Source: JABHCC01 sp034658635 (GTDB taxonomy: Bacteria; Bacteroidota; Bacteroidia; Bacteroidales; UBA12481). Taken from it: a DNA stretch of 44,560 bases. Positions 27,485 through 36,193 of this stretch are shown here, piece after piece. The notes beneath the pieces are model-generated. The model was not told the origin of the DNA and made no database searches. It worked only from the letters and a program-made list of their open reading frames with translations. The position numbers and the translations under genes were made by a program. The DNA is taken from contig JAYEFL010000075.1 in the NCBI GenBank assembly GCA_034658635.1, positions 1 to 44,560 of the forward strand, written 5' to 3'. Each line of letters starts with the position of its first letter. Positions within the stretch are counted from its first letter, which is position 1.

Positions 27485-29347
27485 TTATCTTTCTTTATCA
27501 AATTCCATAATAAGAACAGACCGGGGTTCTAAGAGCAGATCTTTCAAAAGCATAATTTTATCAGTTAATACATTCTGACCTTTACTGACAGACAATAGCA
27601 TCTCAGGATAATTTTCAGAATTAAATCCTGCAGAGCTTTTCCCTTTATTAAAAGCCACCATTACAGCTTTATCATCCAGGTATCTGAAAAATACATAAAC
27701 ATTATCTACAGGAGCATAATGCATAAGCTTGCCCTCATGAATAAGCTTTGAGTGTTTTCTCCAGTTAAGTAAATTCTTCATATACTGCTGTGCTTCAATC
27801 TCTGTCTCACTCAGACCAACAGATGTAAATCCACTCTTAAGGTCTCCTGCCCAGCCACCGGGAAAATCACTTCTGATCAGCCCATGATTTCCTGACTTGG
27901 AATTGGTCATTAATAATTCTGTACCATAATAAATCTGAGGGATGCCCCGCATAGTAAGAAAATATGCGATTCCCATTTTATACAAATCAAAATCCTCATC
28001 AACCTGGGTAAAAAAACGATCCATATCATGATTATCCGGGAATGTTACCAGATTAAACGGATCAGCATATAGAAAATCATTTGAAAGCATTTCATACACC
28101 TTAATCCATCCTTTATCCCACGACTCATCTTCACGAAGTGACTGAATTAATGCTGATTGCAAAGGAAAGTCAAACATGCTTGGCATGCATGAAACATATT
28201 GATCCGGATTATTCATACCCCTCTGCCATTTAGCAATAATAGCCGGGTTCACAGTCCAATCTTCTCCCACAATATTAAAATCGGAGTATTCATTCATGAT
28301 CCTGCAACTGTAATCAGCCATAAATTCTTTCCCAGCATAGGGATGTGTATCATGCCGGATACCACCAAGGTCAGCAAACTCAACCCACCAGATACTATTC
28401 TGAATCAGATAATCTGCCAGCAATGGATTCCTCTGATTCAAATCCGGCATTGTTTGTACAAACCATCCATCCGTAAACTTGCTGATATCTGACTGGGCCA
28501 CATATGGATCATTAAGAACCACCCTCTTGTGTGATGTTTGCCGATATTTATCCTTGGAATTAATCCAGTTGTCATCTGGCAAATCATTCATCCACCAATG
28601 TGATGACCCACAATGATTCATGATTTGATCCATAATCAGCTTGATTCCAAGACCTTTAGCCTTCTGACTCAAATGTTGATAATCCTGATTGCTTCCATAG
28701 CGAGCATCAATCTTATAAAAGTCAGTTGCAGCGTAACCATGATATGATTGGCCTGGCATATCATTCTCAACCACTGGATTCAACCATATTGCCGTAAAGC
28801 CCATATCTGCAATATAATCCAGCTTATCTATAATTCCCTTTAGATCGCCGCCATGCCGACCAAATGGATTCATCCTGTTCAATTTGTCTCTCATCTCAGG
28901 AAATTCGTCATTCTCAGAATCTCCATTAGCAAAACGGTCTGGTGTAATCAGGTAGATTACATCAGACGGATCAAATCCTTGCCTGAGTTCTGAATTGGGA
29001 ACCCTGGCTTGAAGCTCATAAGAAATTGAAATGTCACCTTCAGATAGATTGTTTTCAAGTTTTAGCAGGATATTCATCTTCCCCGGTACTGTACCTGGAT
29101 CAATATTCAAGTAGACAAACAGATAGTTGGAGTTAGTGGTTCTTTCAACTCTGGTAATTTCAACACCGGAGTATGCGACAGATGGATTCATCCCGGCAAT
29201 GTTATCTCCGTGCAACATTATTTGCAGCTCGGCATCCTGCATCCCAACCCACCAATTAGGTGGCTCAACATGCCAAACACCCTCATCCTGAGCACACAAC
29301 AAACTGAAACTGAACAATAAAACCCAAATAAACAACAACTTTCGCAT
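27485..29347 (-). CDS. Periplasmic GH13 enzyme, cyclomaltodextrinase/neopullulanase type (SusA-like)
   Basis: Start at ATG 29347 gives 620 residues with a signal peptide (LLFIWVLLFSFSLLCAQ). The -1 position before the signal-peptide cysteine is Leu, so this is not a lipobox and the enzyme should be periplasmic. Residues about 20-125 form the N-terminal Ig-like domain of cyclomaltodextrinases (VEPPNWWVGMQDAELQIMLHG). The GH13 barrel follows (VIYLITPDRFANGD, GGDLKGIIDKLDYI, LIMDQIMNH). Catalytic residues are Asp333 (GGIRHDTHPYAG), Glu362 (IVGEDW) and Asp441 (PDNHDMDR). A C-terminal beta domain completes the family architecture. It would cut imported maltooligosaccharides or cyclodextrins to maltose and glucose. 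A GTG 33 bases upstream is possible but leaves a poorer signal peptide. Confidence 0.92.
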   Translation of the reverse strand: MRKLLFIWVLLFSFSLLCAQDEGVWHVEPPNWWVGMQDAELQIMLHGDNIAGMNPSVAYSGVEITRVERTTNSNYLFVYLNIDPGTVPGKMNILLKLENNLSEGDISISYELQARVPNSELRQGFDPSDVIYLITPDRFANGDSENDEFPEMRDKLNRMNPFGRHGGDLKGIIDKLDYIADMGFTAIWLNPVVENDMPGQSYHGYAATDFYKIDARYGSNQDYQHLSQKAKGLGIKLIMDQIMNHCGSSHWWMNDLPDDNWINSKDKYRQTSHKRVVLNDPYVAQSDISKFTDGWFVQTMPDLNQRNPLLADYLIQNSIWWVEFADLGGIRHDTHPYAGKEFMADYSCRIMNEYSDFNIVGEDWTVNPAIIAKWQRGMNNPDQYVSCMPSMFDFPLQSALIQSLREDESWDKGWIKVYEMLSNDFLYADPFNLVTFPDNHDMDRFFTQVDEDFDLYKMGIAYFLTMRGIPQIYYGTELLMTNSKSGNHGLIRSDFPGGWAGDLKSGFTSVGLSETEIEAQQYMKNLLNWRKHSKLIHEGKLMHYAPVDNVYVFFRYLDDKAVMVAFNKGKSSAGFNSENYPEMLLSVSKGQNVLTDKIMLLKDLLLEPRSVLIMEFDKER

Positions 29348-29429
29348 AATTCTGAAAACTACAAATTTGTACAGACACACGGCCGTATGTCTCTGCTAAT
29401 AACTGATAACTTCTAAAAAACGAAGTTAC

Positions 29430-29465
29430 AAAAAACCCACCTGAACAAGTAATTATCCAGGTGGG
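29430..29465 (-). terminator. Rho-independent terminator between susE and the GH13 genes
   Basis: On the minus strand CCCACCTG (29465-29458) pairs with CAGGTGGG (29443-29436) around a 14-base loop, followed at once by TTTTTT (29435-29430). It stands 40 bases after the susE stop and 83 bases before the ATG of the next gene in the same direction. It should end or reduce susC-susD-susE transcripts before the amylases. Confidence 0.82.
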
Positions 29466-29483
29466 CTTAATGTTCAACCACTT

Positions 29484-29515
29484 CTTAGTTCCTAGTCCTA
29501 TTTCCTAGTTCTTAG
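29484..29515. repeat. CTAGGAA-type short tandem repeat over the susE stop
   Basis: TTCCTAG occurs at 29489 and 29502 (period 13), flanked by CTTAG at both ends (29484 and 29511). The susE TAG stop (29507-29505) lies within the second unit. The reverse complement resembles the repeat block at 22123-22178. Confidence 0.6.
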
Positions 29516-30539
29516 TAACAGTATACTTTATTAAAGCACCACTTAAATCAAGTGTGATAGTATAATTTCCAGCAGCATCAATAACCATATTTGCGCCATC
29601 ATATTCCATGATACCGTTCGCCTGGTCATCGCCCAGATTGATTGCCCAATCGTCATTAGCTCTGAATTTCACTTCACCCTCAACCAAGTCAAGAGTAATA
29701 GTCAAAATCCGTGCATCAACATCATAGGTCATGTCCTGATCAGAATCCCATCCTCCCGGAGTAGCTGAGCCAATCAATCCCCAATCTGTTTGGGTGGCTG
29801 TATAAGTGAGTGTATTCAGGTCTGCACTTAATCTGTACATTGCAGGACCAACAGCAGCGATATCTGCGCCACCAGGATCTAAAGTACCATCAACTCCATC
29901 GTCTCCCCAGTTAACATCCCAGCTTCCTTTGGCAAACTTAAACATAGTTGCAGCCTCACCAAAATACACATAGCCGTCATAAACCTCATCACTTTTCAAG
30001 GAGTGAATCACTGTCAGCGGACTGGCAGGATCCCATCCCTGATAATTACCAGGAATATTTAGTACTGGATAACTAACCTCTACCAAAAGCGGTTTTACTG
30101 AAAGGCCTACTGAACTGGAAACCAGATCAGTTACAGCACTACTGATATTTGAAACCACTCTGAACATCAAGTCGTTTGCAGCACCTGCAACAGCGTTGGC
30201 AGCCAACAACTTATTATTGAGTTCCTCGTAGCTAATGCTACCTGCAAGTCCGGTTGACTTGAACAATTCTACAGGTTCTGCAAAATCATTGCCTCCAACA
30301 TCTGCCTGAACAGTATAGTTCACAGCAGCTGCGAAACCATAATCTGAGGCAGACCAAGCAAATGCAAGAACTTCACCAAAATTACCCTCTGTAATTTCGA
30401 TACTTGATCCAGCTGCAGGAGCTGTAATAACCGGAACTGTTGGGTTATCCAGAATTACCGGACCCATCTCCGCTTTATCACAGGCAGCCATAAAAAACAG
30501 GCCTGCAACTGCGCTATATAATAATCCTTTTCTCTTCAT
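29505..30539 (-). CDS. susE: SusE-like outer-membrane starch-binding lipoprotein
   Basis: This 344-residue lipoprotein has lipobox MAAC (Cys20). Residues about 30-150 are the SusE N-terminal Ig-like domain (VPVITAPAAGSSIEITEGN, FAWSASDYGFAAAVNYTVQ). Residues 157-344 are two SusE/SusF-type carbohydrate-binding modules: the first from YPVLNIPGNYQGWDPA through WDVNWGDDGVDGTL to about 250, the second from WGLIGSATPGGWDSDQDMT through EVKFRANDDWAINLGDD to the end. By analogy with Bacteroides SusE it sits on the cell surface and binds alpha-glucan near the SusCD pore. It follows susD by 25 bases. Its C-terminal half is closely matched by an insert inside the neighbouring SusD. No separate susF gene is present. 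Confidence 0.92.
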   Translation of the reverse strand: MKRKGLLYSAVAGLFFMAACDKAEMGPVILDNPTVPVITAPAAGSSIEITEGNFGEVLAFAWSASDYGFAAAVNYTVQADVGGNDFAEPVELFKSTGLAGSISYEELNNKLLAANAVAGAANDLMFRVVSNISSAVTDLVSSSVGLSVKPLLVEVSYPVLNIPGNYQGWDPASPLTVIHSLKSDEVYDGYVYFGEAATMFKFAKGSWDVNWGDDGVDGTLDPGGADIAAVGPAMYRLSADLNTLTYTATQTDWGLIGSATPGGWDSDQDMTYDVDARILTITLDLVEGEVKFRANDDWAINLGDDQANGIMEYDGANMVIDAAGNYTITLDLSGALIKYTVTKN

Positions 30540-30564
30540 TTCTTAATCAATTTTATGGATTAGA

Positions 30565-32775
30565 TTAATATCCCGTGTTCTGAGTCAGATTTGGATTTGC
30601 ACCCATATCTGATGATGGAATCGGGAATAAGTCAAACTTACTGTCAATTGCAGTTCCTTCAGCAACGCCACCTTTCCATGGCCACAGGTATTCGCCACCT
30701 GATAATTTACCAAAACGAATCAGGTCAGTACGACGATGACCTTCCCAGAATAACTCTCTGGCACGCTCATCAATAATCCAGTCTATGGTCAGATCTGAAG
30801 ATGTGATATTTCCAGATTCCTCGCCATAAGCCCGGGTTCTAACCAGGTTCACATAGTCTAAAGCTTTGGCTGTATTGTTTCCTGTTTGTATTGCTGCTTC
30901 AGCATACATAAGGTAAAAATCAGCCAGTCTGAACAATGGGAAGTCAGTATCAATAAAGGTCAGATCAGAAGGTGCACTGCCATCAGAATTTAAATTCTTA
31001 AATTTAGTAACAGCATATCCATGTGTAAATTCGAATGGATCCTCAATCTCAAGTGTCTGTCCGTCTGTATAGAACATTGCTCTTCCATCAAAGCTTCCTC
31101 TTGCAACCGTATATGTATAATCCGGTGATCCAAGAGTCATTGTAATAGTATATGTACCTCTTTCGTCGACTACGATATTAGCACCATCATATTCCAGGGC
31201 ACCGTCAGGACCATTGTCTCCTATGTTAATAGCCCAATCATCGTTAGCACGGAATTTAAATTCTCCAGGAACCATATCCAGGATGGCTGTCCATACACCT
31301 GTCTCAGCATCAAAAGTCATATCCTGATCAGAATCCCAACCTCCGGCAGTAGCGCTACCAATAATACCCCACTCTGTTTTTGTGTAGCTGTGAGTCATAT
31401 CATTCAGGTTAACACTCAGTCTGTAATAACCAGCTTCCGGAGCAGCAAGGTTGGCACCATTAGCTTCTAAGGTACCATCAGCTCCATCGTCTCCATAGTT
31501 TACATCCCACCCGGGTCCATCGGTATATTTGAATTGCATATCAGCCTCAGGCATGAAAATATATCCATCATACACACCATCATTATTGACAGAAGCAACG
31601 GTAGGTGAATTAGCTGGATCCCAGCTAGGATCATGATAACTACCCGGAACGTACAGAACCGGATAAGAAGACTTCATTGGGGGCACTGGTGACAAAAGCA
31701 TTCCGCCATCGATATTCGGATAGAACTTCTTAACTAATTCCTTAGTAACTCTGGTTCCACCCCATCCTCCATCAATTCCAAAATCTGCAGGATTCATTGA
31801 TCCACCAACAGCAGCATGAACAACGAATGTCATACCACCCCAGGTACGTGTATGTATACCATCAAAGGTCACGGGGAAGATAATTTCATTTGAGTTCTGA
31901 TTGTCAGCCATAAATAAATGGGAATACTCACTATCAAGCTCAAATCCAGACTCAATAATCTTATCGCAATAAGTCATACAATCTGAATACTTTTCACTAC
32001 CAGTATAAACCTCTGCGTTCAGGTATAATTTTGCCAATATTGCCCATGCAGTAGCCTGGTCAGCTCTGGCATATTCATTACTTCTCGGAAGAGGGAGTTC
32101 TGATTCAATAGCTTTTAGTTCTGACTCAATAAAAAGAAACAGATCAGCTCTCTGAATTTGCTCAGGGAAGAAACTCCCAACAGCATCTTCATCAGTTACA
32201 AAGGGCACATTACCAAACATATCCAAAGCATGCCAATAACTTAAGGCTCTCAGGAAACGGGCTTCAGCCCTGTATCCACGAATATTCTCAGCAGTAACAC
32301 CGATGAATCCGCGCTCTTCAATCTTGGCATCAGAAGACTCGCGAATAAATTCATTACACAGTGAAATCTGGTAATAAATCCGGTTATACATGGCAGTTAC
32401 GAATTCACTTGATGCTGTCCAGTCATTTTCCCAATAGTCTCTGATCGTACCATCATTCCAGGCTATTATTGCCTCGTCAGTTGTTAATTCCTGGGCTTTC
32501 CATAGCTGTCGCACATAAGTTGAGAATCCTTCATCAATACCACTGATATCCGGCATTCCATGCGGGCCTTGTTGTCCACTTACTGCCAATCCTGCATACA
32601 ATTTAGCTAATACCAGGTAGTAATTCCCGGCAGTTTCGTATACAGAAGCGGAAGTAATTTCATCCTTATCAATCGGAACTGTATCCAGATCCTTCATACA
32701 GGAGGCCAAACCTATAATGAAGGCAGCTAACAGGACGATATATTTTCTACTGTTTTTCATATTTGTATTCTTCAT
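30565..32775 (-). CDS. susD: SusD/RagB-family outer-membrane lipoprotein with inserted SusE-type binding modules
   Basis: SusD proteins cap the SusC pore and deliver glycans to it. The lipobox is LASC (Cys26, or Cys21 if the second ATG at 32760 is used). The SusD helical fold is seen in residues about 40-365 (YYLVLAKLYAGLAVSG, RAEARFLRALSYWHALDMFGNVPFV, ARADQATAWAILAKLYLNAEV) and resumes at about 560 with GRAMFYTDGQ, FPLFRLADFYLMYAEA and ERARELFWEGHRRTDLIRFGK. Between these, residues about 371-557 are two SusE/F-like carbohydrate-binding modules. This explains the unusual length of 736 residues against roughly 500-580 for ordinary SusD. The insertion point follows VKKFYPNIDGG, a variable loop ahead of the conserved D/G-R-A-x-F strand. 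It is 9 bases downstream of susC. Confidence 0.93.
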   Translation of the reverse strand: MKNTNMKNSRKYIVLLAAFIIGLASCMKDLDTVPIDKDEITSASVYETAGNYYLVLAKLYAGLAVSGQQGPHGMPDISGIDEGFSTYVRQLWKAQELTTDEAIIAWNDGTIRDYWENDWTASSEFVTAMYNRIYYQISLCNEFIRESSDAKIEERGFIGVTAENIRGYRAEARFLRALSYWHALDMFGNVPFVTDEDAVGSFFPEQIQRADLFLFIESELKAIESELPLPRSNEYARADQATAWAILAKLYLNAEVYTGSEKYSDCMTYCDKIIESGFELDSEYSHLFMADNQNSNEIIFPVTFDGIHTRTWGGMTFVVHAAVGGSMNPADFGIDGGWGGTRVTKELVKKFYPNIDGGMLLSPVPPMKSSYPVLYVPGSYHDPSWDPANSPTVASVNNDGVYDGYIFMPEADMQFKYTDGPGWDVNYGDDGADGTLEANGANLAAPEAGYYRLSVNLNDMTHSYTKTEWGIIGSATAGGWDSDQDMTFDAETGVWTAILDMVPGEFKFRANDDWAINIGDNGPDGALEYDGANIVVDERGTYTITMTLGSPDYTYTVARGSFDGRAMFYTDGQTLEIEDPFEFTHGYAVTKFKNLNSDGSAPSDLTFIDTDFPLFRLADFYLMYAEAAIQTGNNTAKALDYVNLVRTRAYGEESGNITSSDLTIDWIIDERARELFWEGHRRTDLIRFGKLSGGEYLWPWKGGVAEGTAIDSKFDLFPIPSSDMGANPNLTQNTGY
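31107..31665 (-). other. Intragenic block homologous to the C-terminal half of susE
   Basis: This 559-base stretch of susD encodes residues 371-557, which align end to end with SusE residues 157-344 (nucleotides 29508-30071). Shared runs include GGWDSDQDMT and KFRANDDWAIN. At DNA level a 17-base identical run (tcctgatcagaatccca on the plus strand) occurs in both. The similarity is strong enough to suggest duplication from susE or gene conversion between the two copies. Confidence 0.85.
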
Positions 32776-32784
32776 TGGAATTCA

Positions 32785-35772
32785 TTAAAAATCAAGTTTC
32801 AAACCAAGAAGGAAAACTCTTGGCCTTGGATAGATGTTATTGTCAATCCCTCCAAATACTTCTGGATCCAATCCAGAGTATTTTGAAATTACCAGAGCAT
32901 TCTGGACAGTCAAGGAAATATGGAGATTAACATGTTCAGCCAGATTGCTTATCTGGTAACCCAGAGAAACATTATCAAGTCTGAAATAAGAGGCATTCTC
33001 TACATAATGATCTGAAAAGTAGTTATAGTTTTCAAATCCATAGGCAACTGCCTCAGGCTTAACATTATTCAGATAACCAACAGAATTGTATAGTCCACCT
33101 TGCACACTGTTGTTAGATGATACGTTGTTGTAAACATAATTACCAATACTGGCTCTGCCACCAGCGGCAAAATCCCAGTTCTTGTACATTACACGAGCAG
33201 AAAGACCCATGAAGTAATCAGCTGTTGGCTTGAAATAATGATACTTATCTTCATCAGTAATTGCACCGTCGTTATTACGATCGACATATAAGCCTTCAAT
33301 AGGATTACCAACATTGTCATAAACCTGCTCATATACATAAAATGAATATGATGGGAGTCCAACAGTATGAATTTGAATGGTGTTTCCCACTCCACCAGAA
33401 ATACCACCAACAAATACACCTTTGTAATCCTCCTGATCTGTTGCTGTCAGTTTAGTAATAGTATTCTTGTTGTAAGAAATATTATAACCTATCTCAACCA
33501 TCAGATCCTCTGTGGAAACCGGACGGCCAACAATATTGAATTCAACACCTTCATTGGTCAAATTACCAACATTAGTCAGTATCTGATTTGTCAGGTTAGT
33601 ACCTGCCGGAACAGGAATTGTGTTGATAAGGTCTTTTGTCTCACGACTGTAATATTCAAGAGAACCAAAAATTCTGTCATTGAATAACCCAAAATCTAAT
33701 CCGACATTGAATGTAGTAGTTTCCTCCCATTTCAGATTAGCATCATAGCCTTCTGGTCGTAAGGTTTGGATAAAAGCGTTACCAAACATGTACATAGCAT
33801 TGCTCTCACTGAATGTGTATCTTGACAGATAAGGATAATCACCAGAAGTAATATTTTGCTGACCTGTTACACCGTAACCTACTCTGAATTTCAATTCAGA
33901 TACTGCATCCACATCCTTAAGGAAAGCTTCTTCATTAATTTTCCATGCAAAAGCTGCAGATGGGAACAAACCCCAGCGGTTATCCGGAGAGAACCTTGAT
34001 GATCCATCATTTCTCAGTGTTGCTGTAAATAAATATTTGTCAGCTATAGAAAAATTCATCCGGCCAAAGAAAGATACCAGGTAGCTTTCTGTTGCATAAT
34101 CTGTATTACTCGTTGTAACAGATCTTTGCTCATTTGTTTCAACATAGTTCCCGGCTCTGTAGAAATGCTGCCAGGAATAACCAGCCATAATATCCAGTTT
34201 GCTATTAATAGCAGACAAAGCTTTGTTATAATTCAGGTAGAAATCTAACAATTCATTTCTTTTGGTTTGATTATAAATGGCATCAACACCACCAGCCAGA
34301 TTATTATCACCGATCAAATCCCAGTTCATTACAGCATAAGCAGGAACTGCAATAGAACCACTACTTTCAGACATATCTGTCGCAAGATTCAGGTTGGCTC
34401 TTAGTTCTGGAATAGCTTTAAAGCGATAGTCAAACTGAGCATTTCCAATAAAGCGCTGAACATTTGAAGTATTATTCCTCAGCTCCAACTGTGCCAGAGG
34501 GTTTTGAGTAGCTATAGTGATTGGATTGCCATTTGGTTGCAACCAGGTATAATAACCGCCATACGCATTCCCCTCATCCATTACAGGCTGTGTTGGATCC
34601 ATCGCCAAAGCAGCTCCTATAGCTCCTCCATTCGCAAATCGGTTTTTCACACTCATTCCTTTAGCACTAATATTCACTTTGAGGTGATTATTAAGATATG
34701 AAGGATTCAAATTAAACGCCCCGGTATAACGCTCCATCTGTGATGTCAGCATGATACCATCAACGTTTGAATAACCTATTGAAGCGCGATATGGCAAATT
34801 CTTAGCAGATCCGGAAATACTGACGTTATGATCCTGACCAATTGAGTTTTTAAGAATTTCTCTTTGCCAATCAGTATCGGCATCACCCAATAATCCAAGA
34901 GCGTTCGGATTGTCAGCATATTTCTCCTGAACCAGCGACCTGAACTCATCTGCACCAAGAACTTCTAAGGTCTTGTTTAAAGTGTAAATTGAAGCTTTCC
35001 CATCATAACTAATCTTCATAGGGGCTCCAAGTTTCCCTTTCTTCGTAGTAATAATTATTACTCCGTTAGATGCACGAGAACCATAAATTGCAGTTGCAGA
35101 AGCATCCTTGAGGATAGTAAAAGTTTCAATGTCATTTGGATTAATGGCATTGAGTGGGTTTCTCATACCTGCAATCCCGTCATTGTCAAGAGGCACTCCA
35201 TCAACAACAAGTAAAGGGGAATTACTGGCCGACAAAGATGAACCACCACGAATCCGGATAGTTGACCCTGAGCCAGGAGCTCCTCCTCCATCTGTAATCT
35301 GAACCCCGGATGTTTTCCCGCTCAGTAGCTGTTGTGGGCTCGTTATAGCTCCTCGGTTAAAATCGTCACTGCTGATCGCAGTCACTGATCCCGTAGCATC
35401 GGATTTCTTCAGTTTTCCATAACCAATAACCACAACTCCTTCAAGAGTTTCAATTGATGGCTCTAAGGCTATGATAACAGAAGATTGTGCAGTCAGGAGA
35501 AACTCCTGGGGTAAGTAACCTACGTAGGATACCACCAGTGTCTCTCCTGAACTTGCCATAATCAGGAATTTTCCGTCAGGACCAGTGATGGTACCTCTTG
35601 TCGGATCTCCTTTCAGGCTGACTGATGCACCAATGAGCACGTCATTAGTTTCTGCATCAATAACTGTTCCCGTAACATTCTGTTGTGCAAATGCGGATTG
35701 AGCAATAAACAGCAACACTAGCAACGGCATGAACAGCTTTCTTACATTCAGAATCATGCGTTTTTTTATCAT
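32785..35772 (-). CDS. susC: SusC/RagA-family TonB-linked outer-membrane transporter
   Basis: This 995-residue protein has a signal peptide (LLVLLFIAQSAFAQQ), an N-terminal carboxypeptidase-regulatory-like domain (about 30-105, VTGTVIDAETNDVLIGASVSLKG), the SusC plug (GKTSGVQITDGGGAPGSGS, IRIRGGSSLSASNSPLLVVDG, ILKDASATAIYGSRASNG) and a 22-strand barrel ending in RPRVFLLGLKLDF. It imports oligosaccharides across the outer membrane with energy from TonB. No STN signalling domain precedes the regulatory-like domain, so it is not of the trans-envelope signalling type. It is first in the susC-susD-susE operon, divergent from the LacI-family gene, with a LacI-type palindrome about 176 bases upstream of the ATG. 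ATG 35757 is an alternative start. Confidence 0.95.
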   Translation of the reverse strand: MIKKRMILNVRKLFMPLLVLLFIAQSAFAQQNVTGTVIDAETNDVLIGASVSLKGDPTRGTITGPDGKFLIMASSGETLVVSYVGYLPQEFLLTAQSSVIIALEPSIETLEGVVVIGYGKLKKSDATGSVTAISSDDFNRGAITSPQQLLSGKTSGVQITDGGGAPGSGSTIRIRGGSSLSASNSPLLVVDGVPLDNDGIAGMRNPLNAINPNDIETFTILKDASATAIYGSRASNGVIIITTKKGKLGAPMKISYDGKASIYTLNKTLEVLGADEFRSLVQEKYADNPNALGLLGDADTDWQREILKNSIGQDHNVSISGSAKNLPYRASIGYSNVDGIMLTSQMERYTGAFNLNPSYLNNHLKVNISAKGMSVKNRFANGGAIGAALAMDPTQPVMDEGNAYGGYYTWLQPNGNPITIATQNPLAQLELRNNTSNVQRFIGNAQFDYRFKAIPELRANLNLATDMSESSGSIAVPAYAVMNWDLIGDNNLAGGVDAIYNQTKRNELLDFYLNYNKALSAINSKLDIMAGYSWQHFYRAGNYVETNEQRSVTTSNTDYATESYLVSFFGRMNFSIADKYLFTATLRNDGSSRFSPDNRWGLFPSAAFAWKINEEAFLKDVDAVSELKFRVGYGVTGQQNITSGDYPYLSRYTFSESNAMYMFGNAFIQTLRPEGYDANLKWEETTTFNVGLDFGLFNDRIFGSLEYYSRETKDLINTIPVPAGTNLTNQILTNVGNLTNEGVEFNIVGRPVSTEDLMVEIGYNISYNKNTITKLTATDQEDYKGVFVGGISGGVGNTIQIHTVGLPSYSFYVYEQVYDNVGNPIEGLYVDRNNDGAITDEDKYHYFKPTADYFMGLSARVMYKNWDFAAGGRASIGNYVYNNVSSNNSVQGGLYNSVGYLNNVKPEAVAYGFENYNYFSDHYVENASYFRLDNVSLGYQISNLAEHVNLHISLTVQNALVISKYSGLDPEVFGGIDNNIYPRPRVFLLGLKLDF

Positions 35773-35947
35773 TTTATAATGCTAATTAAATATTACATAA
35801 GGGCATCGTTTCACAAAAAATGGTTTGCCCTATCTTTTTATGCTAAATGTAAATATACGGAGAATTCAAGCTGAAGTCGCTAATAATTACTTCACAAGCC
35901 CCAAAAAGACTGCTATTTAACTGAGATATTCGTCAATTTCTCATATT

Positions 35948-35959
35948 TCAAACGTTTGC
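35948..35959. promoter_or_regulatory. LacI-family operator upstream of susC
   Basis: The core CAAACGTTTG (35949-35958) is a perfect palindrome with the central CG typical of LacI-family operators. It lies about 176 bases upstream of the susC ATG and 235 bases upstream of the regulator ATG. The same core recurs upstream of the transporter gene at 37254-37263. Confidence 0.65.
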
Positions 35960-36135
35960 GATATGCAAATGAATAAAAATCAAAAAAATGCTGGTTTATT
36001 CAATTTACATATCAGCAAGCGTGTAAGTACCGCCAATAAGAGCGCATAAGTTCTCTATGAATGCGCAGATACAAGACTATTTCAAGAATTAAGATACATT
36101 TTCATCAAGTATGGAACAACTTGGTATTTTTACGG

Positions 36136-36147
36136 GTGAATATTCAC
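36136..36147. promoter_or_regulatory. Perfect 12-base palindrome upstream of the LacI gene
   Basis: GTGAATATTCAC is a perfect inverted repeat centred 52 bases before the regulator ATG. It does not match the CAAACGTTTG core, so it may bind a different dimeric regulator, or be chance. Confidence 0.35.
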
Positions 36148-36171
36148 AGGAATCCTGCTACCTTAGTGTTT

Positions 36172-36182
36172 TCAAACGATTT
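36172..36182 (+). promoter_or_regulatory. Possible degenerate LacI operator half-site before the regulator gene
   Basis: TCAAACGATTT keeps the left half (CAAACG) of the operator core and loses the right half. It lies 11 bases before the ATG of the LacI-family gene, where binding could limit the gene's own expression. Confidence 0.3.
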
Positions 36183-36193
36183 CTGTAAACATC

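Larger units (their letters stand above)
35773..36193. promoter_or_regulatory. Divergent regulatory region between susC and the LacI gene
   Basis: This 421-base gene-free stretch holds a LacI-type palindrome (35948-35959), a perfect 12-base palindrome (36136-36147), a half-site near the regulator ATG (36172-36182), and a 6-bp stem GCGCAT/ATGCGC (36042-36047 with 36061-36066). A further 6-bp stem AGGGCA/TGCCCT (35800-35805 with 35826-35831) lies in the expected susC leader. TACATTTA on the minus strand (35851-35844) is one base off the TAnnTTTG box and is the best susC promoter candidate I can see. I see no coding sequence here. Confidence 0.5.

Noticed and set aside
27485..29347. Lipoprotein anchor for the second GH13 enzyme (Cys in SLLCAQ)
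   Set aside because: The residue before Cys is Leu, not Gly, Ala or Ser, so the lipobox is not satisfied; a normal signal peptidase I site after CAQ is more likely.
29361..29370. ACAAATTTGT palindrome before the periplasmic GH13 gene as an operator or promoter
   Set aside because: It lacks the central CG of the LacI sites and does not match TAnnTTTG; such AT-rich palindromes are expected by chance.
35800..35831. AGGGCA/TGCCCT stem in the susC leader as a riboswitch
   Set aside because: Only a 6-bp stem with a 20-base loop and no conserved riboswitch core; too weak to call.
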